Assembly: GCA_910585745.1 (NCBI GenBank)
Contig: CAJUFM010000046.1
Span: 1 to 24,089, forward strand
Length of the DNA: 24,089 bases
Direction: 5' to 3'
From: an uncultured Eubacterium sp.
Lineage (GTDB): Bacteria; Bacillota; Clostridia; Lachnospirales; Lachnospiraceae
The stretch's first letter is position 1, and each line of letters starts with the position of its first letter. Made by a program: the position numbers and the translations under genes. Positions 8,105 through 16,026 of this stretch are shown here, piece by piece. Under the pieces are notes generated by a model, which saw nothing but the letters and a program-made list of their open reading frames with translations, was not told where the DNA came from and did no database searches.

Positions 8105-9544
8105 ATGAATATTCGGATCGTTATATATTTTCTTGGCTGGCTTCTTGACTTTGAGGGAGCATTTTTACTACTGCCTTGTTTTGTTGGAGTGATTTATCGG
8201 GAAGAGGATGCCCTTTATTTTGCCCTGTCTTCCCTGATCTGTCTTGTACTGGGATTTATCATTACCCGGTTCCGGCCTAAAGACAAATCTTTGTATGCCA
8301 GAGAAGGGTTTGTGATCGTGGCGCTCAGCTGGTTTTTGCTCAGTCTGTTCGGGGCGCTTCCTTTTGTGATGTCTGGAGCGATCCCCTCTTTTGTGGATGC
8401 GGTGTTTGAGACAGCTTCGGGATTTACGACTACAGGGGCTACGATTCTGGCGGATGTGGGAGTTATGTCCAAGGCAGTTAACTTTTGGCGGACCTTTACC
8501 CACTGGATCGGCGGCATGGGTGTGCTGGTATTTATGATGGCGGTAGTCCCTCTGGCAGATGGGCGCAATATGTATCTGATGAAAGCGGAGAGTCCAGGAC
8601 CTACAGTAGGGAAACTGGTTCCCAGGATCAAGTCTACGGCGAAGCTCTTATACGGAATGTACATCGCCCTGTCGGTGATTGAATTTATATTTCTTCTGGC
8701 GGGAAAAATGAGTGCCTACGATGCCATGACCACCACATTTGGAACCGCGGGTACCGGTGGTTTTGGTATTTACAGTGACAGCATCGCAGGATTTTCCTCC
8801 TATATACAGATCGTGGTAACAGTATTTATGGTTGCCTTTGGTGTGAATTTTACCTTTTATTATCTGGTCGTCATTGGGCGCCGCTGGAAGGATGCCCTGC
8901 GGATGACGGAGGTCAGGGCATATATTCTGATCATTCTGGTAGCATCGGCGGCGATTAGTTTTAACATACGCCATATGTATGGAAGTATTTTTGAAGCGGT
9001 AAAACATTCGGCATTTCAGGTGGCTTCCATTATTACGACGACAGGATTTTCCACTGTGGATTTTAACCAGTGGCCGGAGTTTTCCAAGACAGTTCTTCTT
9101 ATGTTGATGTTTGTCGGTGCTTGTGCCGGAAGCACTGGTGGGGGAATGAAGGTGTCCCGTTTGATCATATGGCTGAAGACATTCTGTAAGGAACTGAAAG
9201 TCATGATACATCCCCGGAACATCTACAAAGTTTCGGTGGATGGCAGAAAAGTGGAGCACGAGGTGATCCGTTCGGTAAATGTATTTTTGGTGGCTTACAT
9301 TCTTACCTATGCGGTTTCCGTTTTGCTGGTAAGTATCGATGGATTTGATTTTACTACTAATTTTTCCGGTGTATCTGCCACTATAAATAATGTGGGGCCT
9401 GGATTTAATGCGGTGGGACCGATGGAGAATTTTTCGCTATTCTCCCCATTTTCCAAATGTGTTTTGATTTTTGATATGATCGCGGGAAGGCTGGAACTTT
9501 TCCCGATCCTGCTGCTGTTTTCAAAAGCTACCTGGAAAAAATAA
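8105..9544 (+). CDS. trkH: Trk system potassium uptake protein TrkH
   Basis: A 479-residue membrane protein with the four pore-loop repeats of the TrkH/KtrB family: TASGFTTTGATI near residue 105, GTAGTGGFG near 218, ASIITTTGFST near 309, and INNVGPGFNAVGP near 425. Many hydrophobic spans surround them. It forms the potassium-selective pore gated by TrkA. The ribosome site AGGAG (8090-8094) directly follows the trkA stop. An out-of-frame ATG at 8100 would give only two codons, so ATG 8105 is the start. No convincing terminator follows the TAA. Confidence 0.96.
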   Translation: MNIRIVIYFLGWLLDFEGAFLLLPCFVGVIYREEDALYFALSSLICLVLGFIITRFRPKDKSLYAREGFVIVALSWFLLSLFGALPFVMSGAIPSFVDAVFETASGFTTTGATILADVGVMSKAVNFWRTFTHWIGGMGVLVFMMAVVPLADGRNMYLMKAESPGPTVGKLVPRIKSTAKLLYGMYIALSVIEFIFLLAGKMSAYDAMTTTFGTAGTGGFGIYSDSIAGFSSYIQIVVTVFMVAFGVNFTFYYLVVIGRRWKDALRMTEVRAYILIILVASAAISFNIRHMYGSIFEAVKHSAFQVASIITTTGFSTVDFNQWPEFSKTVLLMLMFVGACAGSTGGGMKVSRLIIWLKTFCKELKVMIHPRNIYKVSVDGRKVEHEVIRSVNVFLVAYILTYAVSVLLVSIDGFDFTTNFSGVSATINNVGPGFNAVGPMENFSLFSPFSKCVLIFDMIAGRLELFPILLLFSKATWKK

Positions 9545-9609
9545 AGTTAGCTCGGCGGTGCGAATTTGAACCCGCTGTTAAACTAGGTAAAATAACCATT
9601 AAATGAGTG

Positions 9610-9636
9610 TTGACCTGACCATCAAAATGTTATAAT
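9610..9636 (+). promoter_or_regulatory. promoter of the polysaccharide deacetylase gene
   Basis: TTGACC at 9610-9615 and TATAAT at 9631-9636 are separated by 15 bases. The short spacer is offset by a perfect extended -10 (TG-T-TATAAT, 9628-9636). A 9-bp inverted repeat (9630-9638 with 9661-9669) joins this -10 to the ribosome-binding region. Confidence 0.65.
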
Positions 9637-9685
9637 ATGAATACAAGTTACATTGTGTCAATATTATAAGGAGGTCATGTTACTC

Positions 9686-10876
9686 ATGAAGAGAATGGTC
9701 AAAGGTTTGAGCCTGGTTCTGGTGTGTGCTCTTGTGGCAGGGATCACAGTACCGGTGTCCGCGGCGAAGAAAATGAAATTAAGCAGTAAGAAGATTACGT
9801 TAAAGGTGGGACAGAAGAAAAAATTGGAAGTGAAGAATGCCGCTAAAAAGGTGAAATGGTCAGTCAAGAGTGGGAAAAAGTACATATCACTTTCTGGTAA
9901 AAAGAAAACCAGTGTAGTAGTAAAGGCCAAAAAACAGGGAAAAGCGGCTGTATTGGCAAAGATAGGGAAGAAGAAACTTACCTGTCAGGTTACTGTTAAA
10001 AAAGCAGACGATAAAAAACCAAATGTGCCGACAGCGGTTCCGACAGCTACGGTGACGCCAGCAGTGCCAACACCGACGCCTGCCAGTACTATAACTCCAG
10101 CACCGTCTGCGAGCCCGTCGGAAACCCCGGTTACTACTCCAGAGGTAACAGAGTCTCCGGAACCGGAAGAGCCTCTTGAGCCCGGTGAATTCCGGTATGA
10201 AGGTCTGGACCGGGCATGGATCGAGGAAAATATTGATCCTTCAAAGCCTGTTGTAGCCATGACTTTTGACGATGGTCCTGGTGGCAATGGCAAGGACTTT
10301 GTGGATTATGGCTTAAGGATCCAGCAGGCCCTTAAGGATGTGGGAGCTCATGCGACATTTTTCTATATCGGCAGCAATATTGTGAGAAATGAAGAGTGCA
10401 GGCAGGAAGTACAGCAGGCGCTGGACTGGGGATTTGAGATTGCGAACCACTCTTATGATTATGCCAGTCTGGACAAAGCAAGTGCGGAGGAGATTAAAGA
10501 AAAACTTGATAAGACCGACGCTATCCTCAAAGAGATGAGCGGGTATTCCAGTTTTCTGTTCCGGGCGCCGAATGTAGCATACGGCGATACGATGTTTGAA
10601 GTGATCGATGCTCCGATCATTGACGTATCGAACTGGAGTCATGATTATAAACCAGATAATGAGGTAGATAAGGATAAGATTGTGGCAAATGTGAAGATGG
10701 CCAGAGATGGAGACATTATCAATATGCATTCTACCTATGAGAAAACAGCAGAAGCGGTACCAGAGATCCTTGCTTATTTCCAGGAGAAGGGAATCCAGGT
10801 GGTGTCTGTATCTGAACTGTTTGCTATTCGCGGCAAGAAGCTGATGAAGGGCGTAAAAATTTCGAGATGTGAATAA
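9686..10876 (+). CDS. secreted Ig-like / NodB polysaccharide deacetylase with altered metal site
   Basis: From ATG 9686 (AGGAGG at 9669-9674) the protein has 396 residues. The in-frame ATG at 9677 is only two bases from the ribosome site. Residues 1-26 are a signal peptide with cleavage near VSA-A. Residues 27-106 are a Lys-rich BIG2/Ig-like module, 110-167 a Pro/Thr/Ser/Glu linker, and 186-385 a NodB deacetylase. Motif 1 is TFDDGP (D195, D196), motif 3 begins at R293-A-P, and the late His is H348. Motif 2 reads NHSYDY: H255 is present but the second His ligand of the usual H-x-x-x-H is Y259. The family removes acetyl groups from peptidoglycan or other glycans at the cell surface. The substitution may lower or change activity. 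The gene is monocistronic. Confidence 0.9.
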   Translation: MKRMVKGLSLVLVCALVAGITVPVSAAKKMKLSSKKITLKVGQKKKLEVKNAAKKVKWSVKSGKKYISLSGKKKTSVVVKAKKQGKAAVLAKIGKKKLTCQVTVKKADDKKPNVPTAVPTATVTPAVPTPTPASTITPAPSASPSETPVTTPEVTESPEPEEPLEPGEFRYEGLDRAWIEENIDPSKPVVAMTFDDGPGGNGKDFVDYGLRIQQALKDVGAHATFFYIGSNIVRNEECRQEVQQALDWGFEIANHSYDYASLDKASAEEIKEKLDKTDAILKEMSGYSSFLFRAPNVAYGDTMFEVIDAPIIDVSNWSHDYKPDNEVDKDKIVANVKMARDGDIINMHSTYEKTAEAVPEILAYFQEKGIQVVSVSELFAIRGKKLMKGVKISRCE

Positions 10877-10877
10877 A

Positions 10878-10930
10878 AAAAACTCCCATCATTTGAAAAG
10901 ATTATTTCATTTGATGGGGGTCTTTTTTTG
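10878..10930. terminator. bidirectional rho-independent terminator
   Basis: CTCCCATCA (10883-10891) pairs with TGATGGGGG (10912-10920), with further GAAA/TTTC pairing inside. A T-run follows on the plus strand and an A-run precedes it, so it can end both the deacetylase transcript and the convergent GGDEF transcript. Confidence 0.88.
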
Positions 10931-10942
10931 TGTCCTTATACT

Positions 10943-12217
10943 CTAAGATTGTTTATAAAAACAAAATCCGTTCTTTCCCGCTTTCTTCTTCTCATACAGG
11001 GCTTCGTCCGCGCATTTATACAGATGGTCAAAACTATCCGGTCCGTTGTTCTGAATGGCAATACCTATGCTTATGGTGATATTTATGCTATCTTCCTGAA
11101 AGTTTAAAGGTTTGCTCAGTTCATGACACAGGTCATTGCAGTATTTTTTGATGCGGTTGATGGAGGATACATCTCTCATAAAAATGACAAATTCATCGCC
11201 TCCAAGGCGCCCGATGATGTCTGTTCCAAATTTGAAAAACTGCCGCAGGGTTACTCCGACGTGTTTTAAAACATCATCTCCCCGGATATGTCCATAGTTA
11301 TCATTGACTTGTTTAAAATTATCCAGATCCATGATAATAAATGCATTGATACAATTTTCTGGATTCTGAAGGGCTATTTCGTCAATTTTGTTACGGGAAG
11401 TTCCCTGGTTATACAGAGAAGTCAGTGTATCAATCTGTGCCTGTCTTTTTAATTCCTGATTTCTCATAACCTCTTCATCAATATTTACAATACGGCCGAT
11501 GATATGTGTCTCATTCGTTTCTTTATCATAATACGGCGCATAGGTGGTACGGTACCAGCAGAACCTATCTTTGGTAAACAGTGAACTCCGGAAATCAAAG
11601 GCAAAACCTTCATCCTGATTCGGCAGTTCACGCAGGATGTTGGCATAGTCTTCCAGATCATCCGGATGAATCGTTGGTATCTGGTAAAGATTTTTCAGAT
11701 AGTTGTCCACAGAGTATATATTTTGGGCTTCTCCATTTCTGATAATGGTAATATCAAAATGGTCAGTGGTATAATTATAGTCTACTGTATATTCTTCTTT
11801 TCTCTCCGAAATAAAGCTCAGTTTTTTCAATAGCAGGCGAAGTTCTTTTTCCTGCTGAATCACCGCATTATGAGCTTCAATATGACTTGTGATATCTGTG
11901 ACCAGAATATCACTGACGTCGGAGCCGTCCTCCCGAAGCTTGCCATAGCAGAGCACCACCAGGCTGCTGCCATCTTTGCAAAGGATTGGATGTTCAAAAT
12001 ACCCGGAGCCATCGTCGGTCTTTGAAGCGCGGTTTAGTGCTATCATATATTCTTCCCACATATCAGATGGAATCAGATCTTGTAAAGTCATTTTACCAGT
12101 ATAGACATCCTGGGCGGTAAAGCCTGTAAGTTTTGTAAAATAATCGTTAAAACTGATTATACGCAGATTATCACGATGATCAATGGCATATGTGGCATAA
12201 TCTACTTCCCGGATCAT
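10943..12217 (-). CDS. PAS-PAS-GGDEF diguanylate cyclase
   Basis: A 424-residue cytoplasmic protein starting at ATG 12217 behind a GGGGGG-rich ribosome site. Residues 5-112 form a PAS domain (FNDYFTKLTGFT, then LVTDITSHIE), residues 140-250 a second PAS-like domain ending in IVNIDEEV, and 255-424 the GGDEF domain. DTLTSLYN is at 263-270, the metal-binding D297-L-D is present, and the GGDEF signature is intact at 339-343. It should make c-di-GMP from two GTP. The inhibitory I-site position five residues upstream reads FGTD instead of RxxD, so product inhibition is probably absent. No membrane span is visible. It is convergent with the deacetylase gene and divergent from the symporter. Confidence 0.93.
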   Translation of the reverse strand: MIREVDYATYAIDHRDNLRIISFNDYFTKLTGFTAQDVYTGKMTLQDLIPSDMWEEYMIALNRASKTDDGSGYFEHPILCKDGSSLVVLCYGKLREDGSDVSDILVTDITSHIEAHNAVIQQEKELRLLLKKLSFISERKEEYTVDYNYTTDHFDITIIRNGEAQNIYSVDNYLKNLYQIPTIHPDDLEDYANILRELPNQDEGFAFDFRSSLFTKDRFCWYRTTYAPYYDKETNETHIIGRIVNIDEEVMRNQELKRQAQIDTLTSLYNQGTSRNKIDEIALQNPENCINAFIIMDLDNFKQVNDNYGHIRGDDVLKHVGVTLRQFFKFGTDIIGRLGGDEFVIFMRDVSSINRIKKYCNDLCHELSKPLNFQEDSINITISIGIAIQNNGPDSFDHLYKCADEALYEKKKAGKNGFCFYKQS

Positions 12218-12345
12218 AAACGATCCCCCCCATTCTCTCTGTTGTATCCTTTACTCATATATTCTCTATATAAGAAATAATATATATCCCCTGAGATAAG
12301 TATAACAAATGTTTCATAAAATTGGAAGTAGTATTTTGCTTTGGC

Positions 12346-12374
12346 TTGACTTTTTTTCATAAAATCGTTATTAT
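12346..12374 (+). promoter_or_regulatory. promoter of the symporter operon
   Basis: TTGACT at 12346-12351, a 17-base spacer and TATTAT at 12369-12374 form a near-consensus sigma-A promoter 35 bases before the symporter start. AGGAGG at 12393-12398 is its ribosome site. Confidence 0.7.
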
Positions 12375-12409
12375 TTTTGTATCTGATTACTTAGGAGGAC
12401 ATAAGAATT

Positions 12410-13834
12410 ATGTTGTCAGAGATTAATAATGTTCTAGTTTCAATCAATGAATTTATAACAGGTGTTCCACTTATGGTTTTGATTCTTGCCGGTGGATTGT
12501 ATTTGACATTCCGGCTGGGCTTCCTGCAGTTGCGCAGACTGCCCCTGGCTCTTAAGTGGATGGTGAAAAACGAAGAGGGAGGGACTGGAGAAGTCACTTC
12601 TTTTGCGGCATTGTGTACTGCCCTTTCTGCTACCATAGGCACTGGAAATATTGTGGGAGTGGCGACAGCGATCTGTCTGGGGGGACCAGGAGCTCTTTTT
12701 TGGATGGTGACGGCGGCGCTTTTTGGTATGGCAACCAAATATGCGGAGGGACTTCTCGCGGTAAAATACCGTATGGTGGATAAAGATGGCCATGTATTAG
12801 GAGGACCATTTTACTATATCGAAATGGGTATGGGGAAAAAGTGGCGGCCACTGGCAAAAATATTTGCCTTCTTTGGAGCCTGTGTGGGACTTTTTGGGAT
12901 TGGAACATTTTCCCAGGTCAACGGCATTTCATCGGCGGTTCAGGGCTTTTTTGATCCGGATCAGGTATATACTGTAGATATTCCAGGATTGGGAGAGTAT
13001 TCATGGACGGTAGTTATTTCCTCAATACTCCTTGCTATATGTGTGGCGCTGGTAGTCATCGGGGGAATCCGCAGGATCGCCAGCGTGTCTCAGGTGGTAG
13101 TTCCGCTGATGGCTGTTACTTACATATTGTTCTGTGTCGTACTTATGGTGTGCAATATCAAAGAGATTCCAGCGGCTGTGGGAGAGATCCTGCGGGGAGC
13201 TTTTAATCCCTCTGCCGTGACAGGAGGGGTCGTGGGAAGCATGATCGTTGCAGTGCAGAAGGGTGTTGCCAGGGGAATCTTTTCCAACGAGGCAGGACTG
13301 GGATCAGCACCTATCGCAGCGGCAGCAGCCCAGACGAAGGAACCTGTGAGACAGGGGCTTGTGTCCATGACGGGAACCTTTATTGATACCATCATTATCT
13401 GTTCCATGACAGGAATCTCCATCGTTCTCACTGGGGCATGGTGTGTGGAAGGGCTGGAGGGAGTTCAGGTTACCACCTATGCTTTTCAAAACGGTCTGCC
13501 AATCCCGGCGCAGGCAGCTTCTTTTATCCTTATGATCTGTCTGGTGTTTTTTGCCTTTACTACGATTTTGGGCTGGGATTATTATTCGGAGCGGTGCCTT
13601 GAATATCTGTCGGGAAGCCAGAAGGTGGTAAAGGTATACCGTTGGCTGTATATTGCTGCAGTGTTTATCGGACCATATATGACAGTGGCTGCGGTGTGGA
13701 CCATAGCGGATATTTTTAACAGTTTGATGGCGATACCGAATATGATCGCTTTGTTTGCTCTGGGTAGCGTGGTTGTGAAGGAAACCAGGGAATTTTTTCA
13801 AAAATATAGGAGTGGAAGAAATGTCGCACAATAA
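12410..13834 (+). CDS. alanine/glycine:cation symporter (AGCS family)
   Basis: A 474-residue membrane protein with about 11 hydrophobic spans. Family hallmarks are GGLYLTFRLGFLQLRRL in the first span, ATIGTGNIVGVATAI near residue 75, KYAEGLLAVKYR near 110, and the strongly conserved GVARGIFSNEAGLGSAPIAA near 288. AGCS proteins import alanine or glycine with sodium or protons. It is the first gene of a probable three-gene operon, and the pyridoxal kinase start overlaps its last 14 bases. Specific substrate preference cannot be read from sequence. Confidence 0.94.
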   Translation: MLSEINNVLVSINEFITGVPLMVLILAGGLYLTFRLGFLQLRRLPLALKWMVKNEEGGTGEVTSFAALCTALSATIGTGNIVGVATAICLGGPGALFWMVTAALFGMATKYAEGLLAVKYRMVDKDGHVLGGPFYYIEMGMGKKWRPLAKIFAFFGACVGLFGIGTFSQVNGISSAVQGFFDPDQVYTVDIPGLGEYSWTVVISSILLAICVALVVIGGIRRIASVSQVVVPLMAVTYILFCVVLMVCNIKEIPAAVGEILRGAFNPSAVTGGVVGSMIVAVQKGVARGIFSNEAGLGSAPIAAAAAQTKEPVRQGLVSMTGTFIDTIIICSMTGISIVLTGAWCVEGLEGVQVTTYAFQNGLPIPAQAASFILMICLVFFAFTTILGWDYYSERCLEYLSGSQKVVKVYRWLYIAAVFIGPYMTVAAVWTIADIFNSLMAIPNMIALFALGSVVVKETREFFQKYRSGRNVAQ

Positions 13835-14651
13835 GCAGAAAAAAATAGCTGTCATCAATGACATATCGGGCTTTGGGAGATGTTCTGCCTCGGTTTCCCT
13901 TCCAGTGATCTCCCACATGAGGGTACAGGCCTGTCTGCTGCCAACTTCCATTTTTTCCAACCATACGGGTTTTGCCTCGTATTACTATGAAGATTTCACA
14001 GATAAAATGCTGCAGTATATGGGGGAGTGGAAAAAACTGGATCTCCGTTTTGAGGGCATTGCCAGCGGATTTCTGGGGTCGGCGGAACAGATTGAGATTG
14101 TGCAGGAATTTATTCACCAGTTCCGGGATGAGAGAACCCAGGTGATCATTGATCCGGTTATGGGTGAAAACGGAAAATCCTATCCTACTTATTCAGAGGA
14201 AATGTGTGACAAGATGAAGCATCTGGTAGAGTATGCCGACATTCTCACGCCCAATGTAACAGAAGCCTGTATGCTCACCGGAATGCCTTTTAAGGAAAAA
14301 GACTGGCAGCGGAAAGAACTGCTGGAGATGATGGCGCGTCTGCGGGGGCTGGGAGCGAAGAAGATCGTAGTTTCCGGACTGGATTCCGGGCAGTTTATCT
14401 CCAATGCGGTAAGTGAGGTTCCTGGAGAGTGTAAGTTGTTACGGCAGAAGAGGGTGGGGAAGGTGCGATCCGGCACCGGTGACATTTTCGCATCCATTAT
14501 TGCTGCTGACTGTGTCAATGGGGTGGATTTTGAGACCTCTGTCTGCAAGGCGGCGGCTTTTGTACAGGAGTGTATCCGGGTAACGGAGAGATTTGATATA
14601 CCAGAGACGGATGGAGTGTGCTTTGAAGAGGTACTTCATAAATTACGATAG
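13821..14651 (+). CDS. pyridoxal/pyridoxamine kinase (PfkB/ribokinase superfamily)
   Basis: The start is ATG 13821 (MSHNKQKKIAVIND), 8 bases after AGGAG at 13808-13812. The product has 276 residues and overlaps the symporter end, so translation is coupled. INDISGFGR (12-20) and SNHTGFASY match the vitamin B6-binding part of PdxY/PdxK-like kinases. DPVMGENG (111-118), TPNVTEA (143-149) and the anion-hole/catalytic SGTGD (217-221) are the superfamily ATP and catalytic motifs. It phosphorylates pyridoxal, pyridoxamine or pyridoxine to the 5'-phosphate. HMP kinase (ThiD) is a less likely alternative. PLP demand in alanine metabolism would fit its position after an alanine symporter. Confidence 0.88.
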   Translation: MSHNKQKKIAVINDISGFGRCSASVSLPVISHMRVQACLLPTSIFSNHTGFASYYYEDFTDKMLQYMGEWKKLDLRFEGIASGFLGSAEQIEIVQEFIHQFRDERTQVIIDPVMGENGKSYPTYSEEMCDKMKHLVEYADILTPNVTEACMLTGMPFKEKDWQRKELLEMMARLRGLGAKKIVVSGLDSGQFISNAVSEVPGECKLLRQKRVGKVRSGTGDIFASIIAADCVNGVDFETSVCKAAAFVQECIRVTERFDIPETDGVCFEEVLHKLR

Positions 14652-14663
14652 CGAGGTGATCAT

Positions 14664-15866
14664 ATGGCAGCCTACCACGGGCTCAGTAAGGAGCTTCAGG
14701 AGCGTATCAGAGAGGATCGAAGGCGTCACTGGGTAAATCCCTGTGCCTTTGTAGATGAAAATGCCATCCGGCGGCGGAGAGACCACGAGGAGGCGAATCT
14801 GTGGCGCCCTGCTTTTGTGAGAGACACGGAGCGGATCCTGCACAATCCCTATTACAACCGCTATTCGGATAAGACACAAGTGCTTTCCGCTTTGCAGAAT
14901 GATGATATTTGCCGGCGTGCCCTGCATGTACAACTGGTGTCCAGGATCGCGAGAAATATCGGCAGGGGACTTGGGCTCAACACCGATCTGATCGAGGCGA
15001 TTTCCCTGGGACATGACATTGGCCACACTCCTTTTGGCCATGCGGGAGAGAGTTTTCTAAATGAGATATATCACCGCCACACGGGGCGTTATTTTAATCA
15101 TAATGTGCAGAGCGTCCGGGTTCTGGACCGGCTGGTGCGCTGGAATATCAGCCTTCAGGTATTGGACGGTATCCTCTGCCACAACGGAGAGATGGAGATG
15201 CAGGAATACCGACCGGTGTCCCTGACATCTTTTGAGGAGTTTGACCAAAGGGTGGAGGCCTGCTATACGGATCCGGAGGCGAACAAAAAGCAGATTCCTT
15301 CTACGCTGGAGGGTTGTGTCATGCGTATCAGCGATATAATCGCCTATCTGGGAAAGGACAGGCAGGACGCCCAGAAGGTGGGAGTGATCTCCGGGGGGGA
15401 AGTATTTTCCGCTGACCGCATCGGGAGAAACAATGCCGAGATCATCAATAATATGACGGTAAATATTATCGAAAGAAGCTATGGCAAAGATTATATCTGT
15501 ATGGATGCGGAGTACTATGGGGCATTTTCCCTGGCAAAAAGCGAGAATTATGAGAAGATATATAAAAATCCCCAGGTGGATTCCCTGTATGAGGAAAATG
15601 TCCGACCTATGTTTGAGGCAGTATATGAGGAGCTTCTGGATCAGGCGCAGAGGCAGGATGAGGATTCAATCCTTTACCGCCACCATATGGACTACCCGCC
15701 GGGAAATAAACGGTCTTTGGATGAATATAGGCAGGAAGATCCGAATCAGATTGTGGTAGATTTTATTTCCAGCATGACAGACGACTATTTTGTCGCCCTC
15801 TATCATGAAATGTTTCCCCATGGGAAATATGATGTCCGGTATAAGGGTTATTTTGACCAGGAATAA
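14664..15866 (+). CDS. dGTPase-like HD-domain triphosphohydrolase
   Basis: A 400-residue protein starting at ATG 14664, 12 bases after the kinase stop, with GAGGTGAT at 14653-14660. The HD metal site is complete: H88 in the RALHVQLVSRIAR helix, H117-D118 in GHDIGHTPFGHAGE, and D224 in RISDIIAYLGKD. RYSDKTQV near 67-74 is the usual N-terminal signature of deoxyguanosinetriphosphate triphosphohydrolases and related dNTPases. These cut dNTPs to the nucleoside and tripolyphosphate and affect dNTP pools and phage resistance in some bacteria. Its length fits the shorter Gram-positive subgroup. Substrate preference is not visible. Confidence 0.9.
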   Translation: MAAYHGLSKELQERIREDRRRHWVNPCAFVDENAIRRRRDHEEANLWRPAFVRDTERILHNPYYNRYSDKTQVLSALQNDDICRRALHVQLVSRIARNIGRGLGLNTDLIEAISLGHDIGHTPFGHAGESFLNEIYHRHTGRYFNHNVQSVRVLDRLVRWNISLQVLDGILCHNGEMEMQEYRPVSLTSFEEFDQRVEACYTDPEANKKQIPSTLEGCVMRISDIIAYLGKDRQDAQKVGVISGGEVFSADRIGRNNAEIINNMTVNIIERSYGKDYICMDAEYYGAFSLAKSENYEKIYKNPQVDSLYEENVRPMFEAVYEELLDQAQRQDEDSILYRHHMDYPPGNKRSLDEYRQEDPNQIVVDFISSMTDDYFVALYHEMFPHGKYDVRYKGYFDQE

Positions 15867-15910
15867 GAAATAAATCTGCGGAATTGGTTCAAATGGCAGG
15901 CAGCAAAAAA

Positions 15911-15962
15911 ATACATAAGGGCACCAAAAAAATCTATTTTCTTTGGCGGTTTGGTTATGTAT
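15911..15962 (+). promoter_or_regulatory. inverted-repeat operator candidate upstream of the arabinofuranosidase
   Basis: ATACATAA (15911-15918) is the exact reverse complement of TTATGTAT (15955-15962), and CCAAA (15924-15928) pairs with TTTGG at 15950-15954 directly inside. The right arm overlaps the likely -10 region (TATGAT at 15960-15965 or GATAAT at 15963-15968). A repressor site for arabinose-type sugars is possible. The AraR consensus is not evident, nor is a CcpA cre site. Confidence 0.35.
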
Positions 15963-16026
15963 GATAATATAAGGGGCAAGATGTCCAGATATTGTATGAA
16001 AATAATAAGATCAGGAGGATATTACC

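Noticed and set aside
8168..9259. Long open frames on the minus strand across trkH.
   Set aside because: They lie opposite a clear TrkH coding frame, have no ribosome sites and give low-complexity or unnatural protein.
9553..9582. Minus-strand sequence resembling a tRNA T-arm and 3' acceptor end (GGGTTCAAATTCGC).
   Set aside because: The T-stem does not pair properly with a 7-base loop, and no D-arm, anticodon arm or 5' acceptor strand is found upstream. It may be a chance match or a very old att-like fragment, but I cannot support it.
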